A stretch of 64,000 bases of DNA from JAKQIM01 sp029557965 (GTDB taxonomy: Bacteria > Chloroflexota > Anaerolineae > Anaerolineales > UBA4823): assembly GCA_035341015.1 (NCBI GenBank), contig DAOQUL010000001.1:62001-126000 (forward strand), written 5' to 3'. The notes under the pieces are model-generated. The model searched no databases and was not told where the DNA came from. It saw nothing but the letters and a program-made list of their open reading frames with translations. This document shows, in pieces, positions 41,143 through 49,400 of the stretch (its first letter is position 1; each line of letters begins with the position of its first letter). The translations under genes were made by a program, and so were the position numbers.

Positions 41143-43812
41143 TTATCCAAACCCATATTGTGTTGGAGATGGCAGCTTGATGCCGGCGGCGGCAATGACC
41201 CAAAGGGTGTTGAATGTCACTTCCCGCATCTCTCCGTAGTCTCCAAAATAGTAGCCATAGATGTTGTGGACGATTTCAGCATTGGCGTGCAACCGCATGT
41301 AGTCCAGGGCTTCCAGCCGCTGTTCTTCATCCCCATTCTTGAGCGCCTGCAGCACCAGGTCGGTGGCTGGCTTGCCAGGTGCTACGGTCAGCCCCTGTTT
41401 GCTGGCAAAGGCAATCAGCCAGGCAGCCTCGGTGAGGGGGACAACCGGGCGAGGAATGTAGGGGTTGGGGCGTTTCAGTTCCTCCATGACCTGGTTGGCA
41501 GCATTGCGGACAATCCATTCCTTATCTTCTAGCTGCAGCTTGTCAAGGATTTGGATTGCCCAGGGCTGGTTGACCCGCTGCAAGCCAAAGACAACCGAGC
41601 GGCGCACCATCAGGTCCTCCATAGCGCTGCCCTCTTCAAGCGCGGGGTAACCTTCTTCGGGGTGGTTAGCCAGCGCTTCGGCGGCTGAACGGCGCAGCAT
41701 TTCGCTTCCGTGGAGCAGTGCATCGGCGATGGCTTCCAGGGCATTTTTGTTGCCGATGGCTACCAATGCCAGGCAGGCGGCCCGGCTGACAGCCTGGTTT
41801 GCCTCTTGCATCACAATGGTCAAATCTTCAACGGCTTTCGGATCGCGCAGCAGGCCGCAGCCTAACGCAGCAACCTGGCGCAGGTGATCTTGATCAGATT
41901 TTAACAATTGGCGGAACAATCCGCCTACACCCGGGTCGCCAGACAAGGCCAGGGCAGTGACGATACGCGTGGCTAGGGCCAGGGTGGCTTGCTCCTTTTG
42001 AAGAATGCTGACCAGGTAACGCAGCAATAACGTGCGCCAGGTCATATTCTTGGGCGCCAGGCGCAGCCAGCGGGCAACCGCTAGTTGATCGCGATAGAGA
42101 AAATCTTCTTTGCGGAAAATTTGTTGGACAAGGCTGCCAATATCGCTGATGCGGGCCAGGAAATAACCGGTGAGCTGTTTGCCAGCCCAAAATGGTTGGC
42201 TTTCAAGGCCAGAAAGATCACCTTTGTCTGCAATCGCTTCGGCAGCCAGGTAACCTGTGATGACCGGATGAACAAAGCGAATGTGATTGTCGGCATGTTG
42301 GACCAATACGCCGCTGTCGGTTAAGGTTGAGATTGCCTGGCGCGTTGAAGCATGCCGGGTAGTTGGCTTTGCTTCAGTAATTGGATCGTTTGCTGCGGCT
42401 GAATCCTCTGGGAGTGTTTCTTCAACTGGAGCGGCTTCTGCCTTGAGTAAACTGGCGGCCCACTTCTCGGCCTCAGATTGGCCCAGCACAGGGTTTTGAT
42501 TGGTGACCATTTGCATAGCCAGCAGCCCCATGGGAAGGCGTGCCCCTGTGAGCTCAACTGTCATGCGGCGCAAGTAGGCTTCAACCAAATTGGCCGTATC
42601 GGGGCCAAGGATGTCACCGGCGTAGGCAGCCCAGGTTTTGAGCGTAAGCTCAAGCGGGCTGCTTGGCATGTTTTCTTGTGCGATCAACCAGTTGTTCAAG
42701 AAGCGTGTATTGATTGGCTCGAGACCCTGCCCCTGAGAGAGAGGTGATGGAATGATATAACGCGTCCACAAGCCGCCCCATTTCTCGATAAATGAAGCTT
42801 TTTCATCGGCTCCCCAGTCAGCCATGGCGACGGGTTGAAATCCGAGGTCTGGAAGCCCGGCAAAGTAATTTGGCGATGTGGCGACCACAGCGCGCATGCC
42901 TGGGTATTGCTGTAGGAGAGCAGTCAGAAGCTTTGTGATCTGTAAGCAGTGTTCATTTGGTAGTTCGTCTAATCCGTCCAAAAGCAAGAATAGGCGGTTA
43001 TTCTCTAGGGCTGAGCGCAGCAGGGCGGGCAGCCGCGGCTGGGTCATGGCAGATACATTGCGCGAGACGGCTTCTGTGAGAATTTCTAAGGGGGTCTTGG
43101 GCTTGACAGAACGTCCCTTGGCGGCCGGGGCAGCTTTGGCGCTTGGTGCTGGCTCGGCTTGGTTTTGGGACTCGGCGGCGTCTGCGACTGGAGAAGGCGT
43201 TTCTGCGGGGGGTTCGGGCAAAGCTTGAGATTCAGACTCTACCAGCAGGGGGATGTCAACCGCGTGGATGTATAGCGGTAAATAATCGCCCAGGGCGCCC
43301 ACTCGGGGGTCTCGGCGGGCCATTTGGGAGGCCAGCAAGGCCAAAGCCACGGTCTTTCCGCTGCCAGGGTTACCAAACAAGATCAGGTTGGCACCTTCTT
43401 GCAGGCTTTGCGCCAGGGTCAATGTAGGGGCTTTGTAAAGGGCGGCCAGCGCTGGCCAATCTGGCGTGTAGGGGACGGTCAACTGAACCATGTCGATTGG
43501 CAGTGGTTCATCTGGTGCGCTTACGGTTGGGGTTGGCGCAATCAGGCGGGGTTCAATGGCAACTTCATCCAATGAGAAAAGCGTGGAAGCAATGTGTTGG
43601 CGTTGAGCCAGGCGTACCATGTCGTTGCGCAAGCGAATCTCTACCCCCGTGCTAATGCTTTCGCGGGCAGCTTGCATGCGTTCGCGGGTGAATTTCAGGA
43701 AATCTGGCAGATAACGTTTAAGAGTCGATGCCAGCCAGGCAAAGACGATCCCTGCTGCAAAGCCGATCCAAAAAGATATGCGATCGATTTGAAGGTTGCG
43801 TAAAAAGTCCAT
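41143..43812 (-). CDS. Membrane-anchored NACHT NTPase with HEAT repeats
   Basis: This 889-residue STAND-class protein has one N-terminal transmembrane helix (about 13-30) and a coiled region to about 75. The NACHT ATPase has Walker A GNPGSGKT at 147-154 and Walker B LLLDGLDELP with D279. An Ala/Pro/Glu-rich low-complexity segment (about 192-240) interrupts the ATPase between Walker A and B. A winged-helix-like region near 480-560 is followed by HEAT-type repeats (about 600-790). NACHT proteins are oligomerising switches, and some bacterial ones defend against phage. The neighbours here are ordinary cellular genes, so a signalling role is equally likely. The start at 43812 has AGGTAGG upstream. 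Confidence 0.82.
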   Translation of the reverse strand: MDFLRNLQIDRISFWIGFAAGIVFAWLASTLKRYLPDFLKFTRERMQAARESISTGVEIRLRNDMVRLAQRQHIASTLFSLDEVAIEPRLIAPTPTVSAPDEPLPIDMVQLTVPYTPDWPALAALYKAPTLTLAQSLQEGANLILFGNPGSGKTVALALLASQMARRDPRVGALGDYLPLYIHAVDIPLLVESESQALPEPPAETPSPVADAAESQNQAEPAPSAKAAPAAKGRSVKPKTPLEILTEAVSRNVSAMTQPRLPALLRSALENNRLFLLLDGLDELPNEHCLQITKLLTALLQQYPGMRAVVATSPNYFAGLPDLGFQPVAMADWGADEKASFIEKWGGLWTRYIIPSPLSQGQGLEPINTRFLNNWLIAQENMPSSPLELTLKTWAAYAGDILGPDTANLVEAYLRRMTVELTGARLPMGLLAMQMVTNQNPVLGQSEAEKWAASLLKAEAAPVEETLPEDSAAANDPITEAKPTTRHASTRQAISTLTDSGVLVQHADNHIRFVHPVITGYLAAEAIADKGDLSGLESQPFWAGKQLTGYFLARISDIGSLVQQIFRKEDFLYRDQLAVARWLRLAPKNMTWRTLLLRYLVSILQKEQATLALATRIVTALALSGDPGVGGLFRQLLKSDQDHLRQVAALGCGLLRDPKAVEDLTIVMQEANQAVSRAACLALVAIGNKNALEAIADALLHGSEMLRRSAAEALANHPEEGYPALEEGSAMEDLMVRRSVVFGLQRVNQPWAIQILDKLQLEDKEWIVRNAANQVMEELKRPNPYIPRPVVPLTEAAWLIAFASKQGLTVAPGKPATDLVLQALKNGDEEQRLEALDYMRLHANAEIVHNIYGYYFGDYGEMREVTFNTLWVIAAAGIKLPSPTQYGFG

Positions 43813-43836
43813 TCGCGCCTACCTGAGTTCCGTGTT

Positions 43837-44538
43837 TTAGCCTGAGTAGAGAATGCGCCCACACGTGGGGCAGCGAACGATCTGATCTGGAACCTGGGCC
43901 GACTGCGCCAGGGCAGGTGTGAGCGTGGTGCCACACGCGCCACAAGTGCGGTTGGCAATACGAGCCACAGCAACACCCCGGCGTGACTGCCGCAGCTGTT
44001 CGTACAGCGCAACATCTTGTGGTGACAGCGGGGCTACTGCAGCCTGGCGTTCGATCTCCAGGCGTTCTAGTTGTTCGTGCAGGGATATTTGCTCGCCGCG
44101 CAGTTGGGCTTGTTGCTGCACCAGGCTTGCCTGTACGCCTTTAACTGCATCGTCTGTTTTTTTGTATTCGGCCTCTGCTTCTTCGACCACCAGCATGGCT
44201 TCAAGCTGCCGATCTTCGAGTACACCGAGGTATTTTTTGAGAGCGGCAATTTCCTTTTGTAGATCTTGTAACTCTTTTGGGTTTTGGACTTTGCCACCAT
44301 ACAAAGCAGCCTCGCTCTGTCCGATCTTGATCCTTTGCCCGCTGACCTCATTCTCTGCAAGGTCCAGCTTTTTGCGTTCTCCATTAAGAAAAGCCTCGGC
44401 AGTGGCGTTGGTTTGAAGAGCCTGTTTCAAAACCGCATCTTCGCTCAATGCAGCTTGTATTTCTTGGAGGCGGTTCTTAACCTGGTCAAGATGGCTGTCG
44501 ATTTGTTGAAGACGGAATAGAGTTGATAATTGGCTCAT
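43837..44538 (-). CDS. Coiled-coil protein with C4 zinc ribbon (CT398/DUF164-like)
   Basis: This 233-residue protein has a long coiled coil from about 1-175 and then a C4 zinc ribbon (CGAC near residue 206, CPTC near 225). It resembles the widespread zinc-ribbon/coiled-coil family seen near RNase H or secretion genes in other phyla. The biochemical role is uncertain. The ATG at 44538 lies 6 nt after a TATAAT box, so the message is probably leaderless. The NACHT gene follows after 24 nt and is probably in the same operon. Confidence 0.85.
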   Translation of the reverse strand: MSQLSTLFRLQQIDSHLDQVKNRLQEIQAALSEDAVLKQALQTNATAEAFLNGERKKLDLAENEVSGQRIKIGQSEAALYGGKVQNPKELQDLQKEIAALKKYLGVLEDRQLEAMLVVEEAEAEYKKTDDAVKGVQASLVQQQAQLRGEQISLHEQLERLEIERQAAVAPLSPQDVALYEQLRQSRRGVAVARIANRTCGACGTTLTPALAQSAQVPDQIVRCPTCGRILYSG

Positions 44539-44544
44539 GTTGAG

Positions 44545-44573
44545 ATTATAGAGGCGGTTGCCTCAGATGGCAA
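44545..44573 (-). promoter_or_regulatory. Promoter of the zinc-ribbon/NACHT operon (TTGCCA, 17 nt, TATAAT)
   Basis: TTGCCA at 44573-44568 and TATAAT at 44550-44545 on the minus strand; the ATG at 44538 begins 6 nt later. Both boxes and the spacer are near consensus. Confidence 0.75.
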
Positions 44574-44636
44574 GGGAAAAGCTTAACAAATTCCACTTTG
44601 CAATTTAGACAAGTCGCGCCCAAATTGTAGTTCAAT

Positions 44637-44645
44637 TGGTATAAT
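44637..44645 (+). promoter_or_regulatory. Extended -10 promoter of the C25 cluster
   Basis: TG-G-TATAAT at 44637-44645, the same extended -10 as obgE, lies 5 nt before the ATG at 44651. It is the likely start of the sigma factor/protease operon. Confidence 0.65.
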
Positions 44646-44650
44646 TAATT

Positions 44651-45151
44651 ATGCCTTATCGGAATTTGCTGTGGGTTGTATTTTGTTTGACAGCCACATG
44701 TGCTGTTGTATTGGGATTTTTTGGCTGGCGCAACCGCAACCAGGCAAATGTAATTGTTGAGTGGCGCACAGCCAGCGAGCTGGATACGGTTGGGTTCAAC
44801 CTGTACCGCAGCACAAATTCTGAGGGCGATTATGAACAAGTGAATGATGCCATCATCCCTGCTTCACCTGATCCTTGGGCTGGAGGAGAGTACTCGTATG
44901 TTGACGAAGAAGTCCAAGGTGGGGTGATTTATTATTATCTGTTGGAGGATGTTGCTTTAGATGGCAGTGTCAGTCGTCATGGCCCGATCGAGATCGAGGC
45001 GCAGGCGGGCGGCAAACTGGAACTTTTGCTGGCAGCGGTCTTCATCCTGGTTGCAGGCGCAGGGATACTGGCACTCGTTTTTCCCAAGAAAACATCCCCT
45101 CGTGCCGAGTTGGTCATTGAAGGCATGCAAGATGGGCGAACAGAGAGATGA
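44651..45151 (+). CDS. Membrane protein with extracellular Fn3-like module (cluster protein 1)
   Basis: This 166-residue protein has an N-terminal transmembrane or signal segment (about 6-25), an extracellular beta module (about 32-115) and a second transmembrane helix (about 122-142). The module reads VEWRTASELDTVGFNLYRS, then Y-YVDEEV and YYYLLEDV, an Fn3-type pattern often seen in C25-peptidase neighbourhoods. The same module appears in the candidate anti-sigma factor (45779) and in the protein at 52118. It overlaps the sigma factor gene by 20 nt. Function unknown; possibly a sensor or anchor. Confidence 0.75.
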   Translation: MPYRNLLWVVFCLTATCAVVLGFFGWRNRNQANVIVEWRTASELDTVGFNLYRSTNSEGDYEQVNDAIIPASPDPWAGGEYSYVDEEVQGGVIYYYLLEDVALDGSVSRHGPIEIEAQAGGKLELLLAAVFILVAGAGILALVFPKKTSPRAELVIEGMQDGRTER

Positions 45152-45782
45152 CGAGCAGGTTCTGGGCCAAACGATATTCTCCGGCAGTTCTGTAGACCGA
45201 GGAGACCAACGGTTTGGTTCTGCCAGTGAAGCCCAACTGCTTATTTCTATTATTACAGGCGACGAACATGCTTTCACAGAGCTTTATCGTCGTTATAGCC
45301 AGGGTTTGTACAACTACCTTTTGCGTCTCATGGGCGATCCTTCAGGTGCAGAGGATGTTTTACAGGAGGTCTTCCTGGTGGTTTGGCAAACAGCAGACAG
45401 CTATCGGGGGGGGGCAAGTGTCAAAACATGGATCTACCGCATCGGTCATCACAGGGCTGTTTCTTGGCTGCGACAACATCGCAGGGCAGTTGCCTATGAT
45501 GAAAGTACCGTCTTTTTGAGCGAGGCTGAACCGGAACAAGGGCGAGATAACGCCTGGCAAGACGATGATATCCAAAAGGCATTAGGGAGATTGTCTCCTA
45601 AACATCGCGCTGTGCTGGAGTTGGCGTTTGTGCAAGATCTATCGTACCAGGAAATAGCGCATGTTTTAAACATACCGTTGGGCACGATCAAGAGCCGGAT
45701 GAGCTATGCGCTGCGGGCAATTGGAGGAATTTTGAAAGGCAAGAAGACGCCAGATCAGATCAAAGGTCAGGCGGAGGGATGA
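45132..45782 (+). CDS. ECF-type RNA polymerase sigma factor
   Basis: This 216-residue sigma-70 family protein has a short N-terminal tail, region 2 at about 42-80 (AFTELYRRYSQGLYNYLLRL, QEVFLVVWQ) and region 4 at about 142-198 (LSPKHRAVLELAFVQDLSYQEIAHVLNIPLGTIKSRM). The ATG at 45132 is inside the previous gene (20-nt overlap), with GAAGG upstream. The open frame continues upstream but is a shadow of that gene. It overlaps the next gene (ATGATG at the stop). It probably directs transcription of the protease genes that follow. Confidence 0.93.
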   Translation: MGEQRDDEQVLGQTIFSGSSVDRGDQRFGSASEAQLLISIITGDEHAFTELYRRYSQGLYNYLLRLMGDPSGAEDVLQEVFLVVWQTADSYRGGASVKTWIYRIGHHRAVSWLRQHRRAVAYDESTVFLSEAEPEQGRDNAWQDDDIQKALGRLSPKHRAVLELAFVQDLSYQEIAHVLNIPLGTIKSRMSYALRAIGGILKGKKTPDQIKGQAEG

Positions 45783-46363
45783 TGGCTAGAGAGAAAGAAC
45801 CGGTACCAAGCGATCTTGATATGCAAGATTGGAAACAAGTCCGCGATGCGGTTGTGCATCAACCGATTTCTGCTCCTTCGCCGGATATTGAGAAGCGGTT
45901 GTTGGAAACGATCCGCAGCCGGCACCAAATGGCCTATCCACAAATGCACCTGTATGCCTTGGGTGCGACGCTGATCATCTTTGTTCTTTTATGGTTTGTT
46001 GTTCGTCCAGGTGTGGCCTTGCGGTGGTTGGCGCGGGGCGAAGACATCTCTGTTTTTCGCATCTATCGTTCAGTAAGCGGTGCTGAAGATTATCAATTAC
46101 TGGGTGAAGTGCCCGCGGGCGCAGATGTGCTATATGAGTATGTCGATATGCGTTTGTTACCTTGGGAGACCTATACTTATCTTGTGGAAGGGGTGCCGGG
46201 CAATGCCTCGCCGGTAGTGAGCCAGGCGGTGACTAGCAATGCATTAGAGGCTCTGCCGGCTCAATTGATGCTTCTGGTGGCCAGCATCCTGATGGGTTAT
46301 GGGTGTGTCTTGTTATTCAAGGTTTTGCAAGTTGCCAGGCTGCGATCTTTATACGGTGCTTGA
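45779..46363 (+). CDS. Candidate anti-sigma factor with extracellular Fn3-like module
   Basis: This 194-residue protein has a cytoplasmic N-terminus of about 55 residues, a transmembrane helix (about 60-78), an extracellular part (about 85-160) with RIYRSVSGAEDYQLLGEVP and YTYLVEG patterns, and a second helix (about 163-184). Its position directly after an ECF sigma gene, with overlapping stop and start, suggests it binds and silences that factor. It lacks the zinc anti-sigma HxxxCxxC motif, so the assignment rests on context. The Fn3-like module could be the sensed or cleaved part. ATG 45779 and 45782 are both possible. Confidence 0.65.
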   Translation: MMAREKEPVPSDLDMQDWKQVRDAVVHQPISAPSPDIEKRLLETIRSRHQMAYPQMHLYALGATLIIFVLLWFVVRPGVALRWLARGEDISVFRIYRSVSGAEDYQLLGEVPAGADVLYEYVDMRLLPWETYTYLVEGVPGNASPVVSQAVTSNALEALPAQLMLLVASILMGYGCVLLFKVLQVARLRSLYGA

Positions 46364-46400
46364 AATTTTATTTTGAGACTTATTTGTATTTAGAGGAATT

Positions 46401-49400
46401 ATGATCATCAGAAGGATTGTTCATCTGGTTTGTGCATTGGGTATGATAGGCGGCATGCTTCCTGGTGGGGCGACTGCTGCTGTGGATGCGCCTACCGGCG
46501 AGCAACCTGGCATGGAGATTTTACACTCTGACTCTGCTGGGTTATTGGTCGAGCTGAGCGTCCCGAATTACACTGTCCAACAGAAAATGGTTGATGGTTT
46601 GACGTACGAGCAACTAGAGGTGCCTGGCTATTCCTTGATCACCGAGTCGGGGGTTCCGCAGTTGCCGGTCAAAGGTTTGATGATTGGCGTGCCGGCAGGG
46701 GCAGAAGTGCAGATCAATATCCTGGAAGACGATGCAGTGGGGCTTGCCGGTCAATTCAACCTGGCTGCTGCTCCTTATCCGGTACCTCTGGAAGACGAGA
46801 CCGATACAGGGAGTTACGCTTATCTGCCGGGTATTCCTTTTGAACATGCGGGCGAGTATTATCCGCAATCCCCTATTTATGTCGGTGAGGATGGCTGGGT
46901 GCGCGACCAACGCGTTGCCCGCCTGGTGTTCTCTCCTTTTCAATATCAATCTAATGCAGGGTCTTTAATTTGGCACCGCAGGGTGTTGGTAGAAATCAAC
47001 TTCATCGAGGGTATTGCTGCATCATTGACGGGCAGCGATTTGCCTGCGGCAGATCAAGCCGGTTTGTACGATCCAATTCTGCGGGGCGCATTGTTGAATT
47101 ATGACGCGGCCCAGGCCTGGCGATCGATGCCGGAGATTGTTGGTGTGCACACCACCAGTGTCGAGGGGGAGCGGGTAAAAATCCAGGTCGATGAGGATGG
47201 CATTTACAAAGTCACCTATGAGGACTTGGCGACGGCGGGGTGGAATCCGTCAACTATCGACCCTGCTACATTGAGCCTTTCAAGCCAGGGTGAGAATGTT
47301 GCGATTTCAATTGTAGGTGAGGTCGACGGCAGCTTTGACCCGGGTGATTACATCCTTTTTTACGGAGAAGAATTCCGCGGTGAGCGAATGGCGGCCTGGT
47401 ATGCAGATGAAGATGACCATTGGTTGACATATCTTCAGCAGCGCTCAGATGGCACAACCGCGTTATGGCACCCAGAGTTCACCCCCAAGATGTTGGAGTT
47501 GTACACCAGTATCAATGTATATTGGCTGTGGGTTGATCCGGTTGGCGAGCCGCTGCGCATGGCGGTTGAAGATGCCACGCCAGTCTCATCGCTTGTTCAA
47601 GATACCTACCAGGCCACTGCCAGGGCTGAACGCAATCTCGAATATTGGGAATTCCATTTTACAGATGAGGACCCCTGGTTTTGGGAATATATTGAGAGTA
47701 ATTCTGTAGGTACCTATCCCATAACGGTTACTGGCCTGCCCGCAGCACCTGCGAACGTCACAATACGAGGCGAGTTGGTTTCGTGGAGTTCAAACGATAA
47801 TGCCGGGCCTGACCACCATACGGTGATTGAAATCAATACAACTTCTGTAGATGAAGCCTATTGGGACGGCATCAGCCGCTATCATTTTGAAGCGACGGTT
47901 TCAAGCTCAGCGTTGGTTGAGGGAATAAACTTAATCAAGTATCACAGTGTGGGTGATACGGTTGTCTATCCTCAGATGCTTGTGGATTGGTTTGAGATCA
48001 TTTATGATCGCTGTTTTCTGGCGGTCAACGATGAGCTGATGTTCTCGGGCGACGAGGCGGGCACCTGGCAGTACCAGGTTACCGGGTTGGCCAGCTCAAC
48101 AGTCCAGGTATTGGATATTATCTCTCCGCTGCAGCCGGTGGTCCTTTCAAATGCGGTTGTTACTGCCGATGGGGGCGGATACCGGGTGGCTTTTGACGCT
48201 GAGCGCCCGGCGGGAGCCCAATTTTACCTGGCGGGTGATGGAGCCCTGAAAAGCCCGTTATCGGTGTCTGTGTACAATCCCCCTGATTTGCGTTCGTCTG
48301 GCAACCAGGCCGATTATATTATTATCACGCACCCTGACTTCCTGGCTGCCTCACAGGTCCTGGCGAATTACCGTTCTGAGCAGATGTTGCAAACATTGGT
48401 TGTCAATGTTGAGGATATCTATAATGAGTTTGGGGAGGGGATTTTTCACTCGCAGGCGATCAAAAACTTTCTGGAATATACATTTTCGAATTGGCAGCCG
48501 CCGGCGCCGTCTTATGTGGTACTGATCGGGGATGGACATTGGAACATGCACGGGTGGAGGCCGGCCGATTATGGCACGGCACCGGTGTTCATGCCGCCCA
48601 ACCTGGAATGGGTGGACCCCTGGCACGGCCTGGTGGATACGACCACTTCTTTAGCCAATGTTGTTGGGCCCGACTCGCTGCCTGATCTAGAAATTGGACG
48701 CATCCCGGTTAACACGGTTGCAGAGTTCCAGGCGGTGATCAACAAGATTGAGACTTTTGAAACCTCAACTCCTGAAGAATGGCAGTTGCACAATTTGTTC
48801 ATTGCAGATAATACGCCTGATTACGCCGGGAATTTCCCGGCATTGGCAAACGCGATCATCAGCGATTACCAGGAACCAGGTTTTACGATGGACAAAATTT
48901 ACCTGGATGATTTTATGGATACAGGCACGTGTGGAACGCCGCTTTGGCGAGGATCACAGTGCCCGAATGCCACCCAGGCGATAAAAGATAAGCTCGACAC
49001 AACCGGGGCTCAAATCGTCAATTATATTGGGCATGCATCATATACATTATGGACCAATGAGCGTGTCTTCTCGTATCGAGCTTCCAGCCCATATTACAAC
49101 GATGTTGCCGACCTGGATAACGGCGATCGCTTGCCGGTCGTCCTGGCATGGACATGCCTGGAGGGTTTTTGGTTCCACCCGGTTGAACAGCCGAGCATGG
49201 CTGAATTGTTCTTGCGTACTGATGGGCGAGGGGCTGTGGCTACCTTCTCACCGACAGGCCTGGGGGTTGCCAACGGACACGATGCTTTGCAGCGCGGCTT
49301 TTACGATGCGGTTTACGAATATGGGGTGTGGACTTTGGGGCCGGCAGTCTCGAATGCCCGCTTGAGACTCTTTGGGGAGGCTGGCAATCACCCTCTGATC

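Noticed and set aside
41143..44538. Defence island around the NACHT gene
   Set aside because: Flanking genes (yggU cluster, zinc-ribbon protein) are housekeeping; no restriction, toxin or other defence genes are nearby.
44961..45131. N-terminal extension of the ECF sigma factor
   Set aside because: It overlaps the Fn3-like membrane protein in another frame. The Arg-rich composition looks like a shadow, and the ATG at 45132 has GAAGG upstream.
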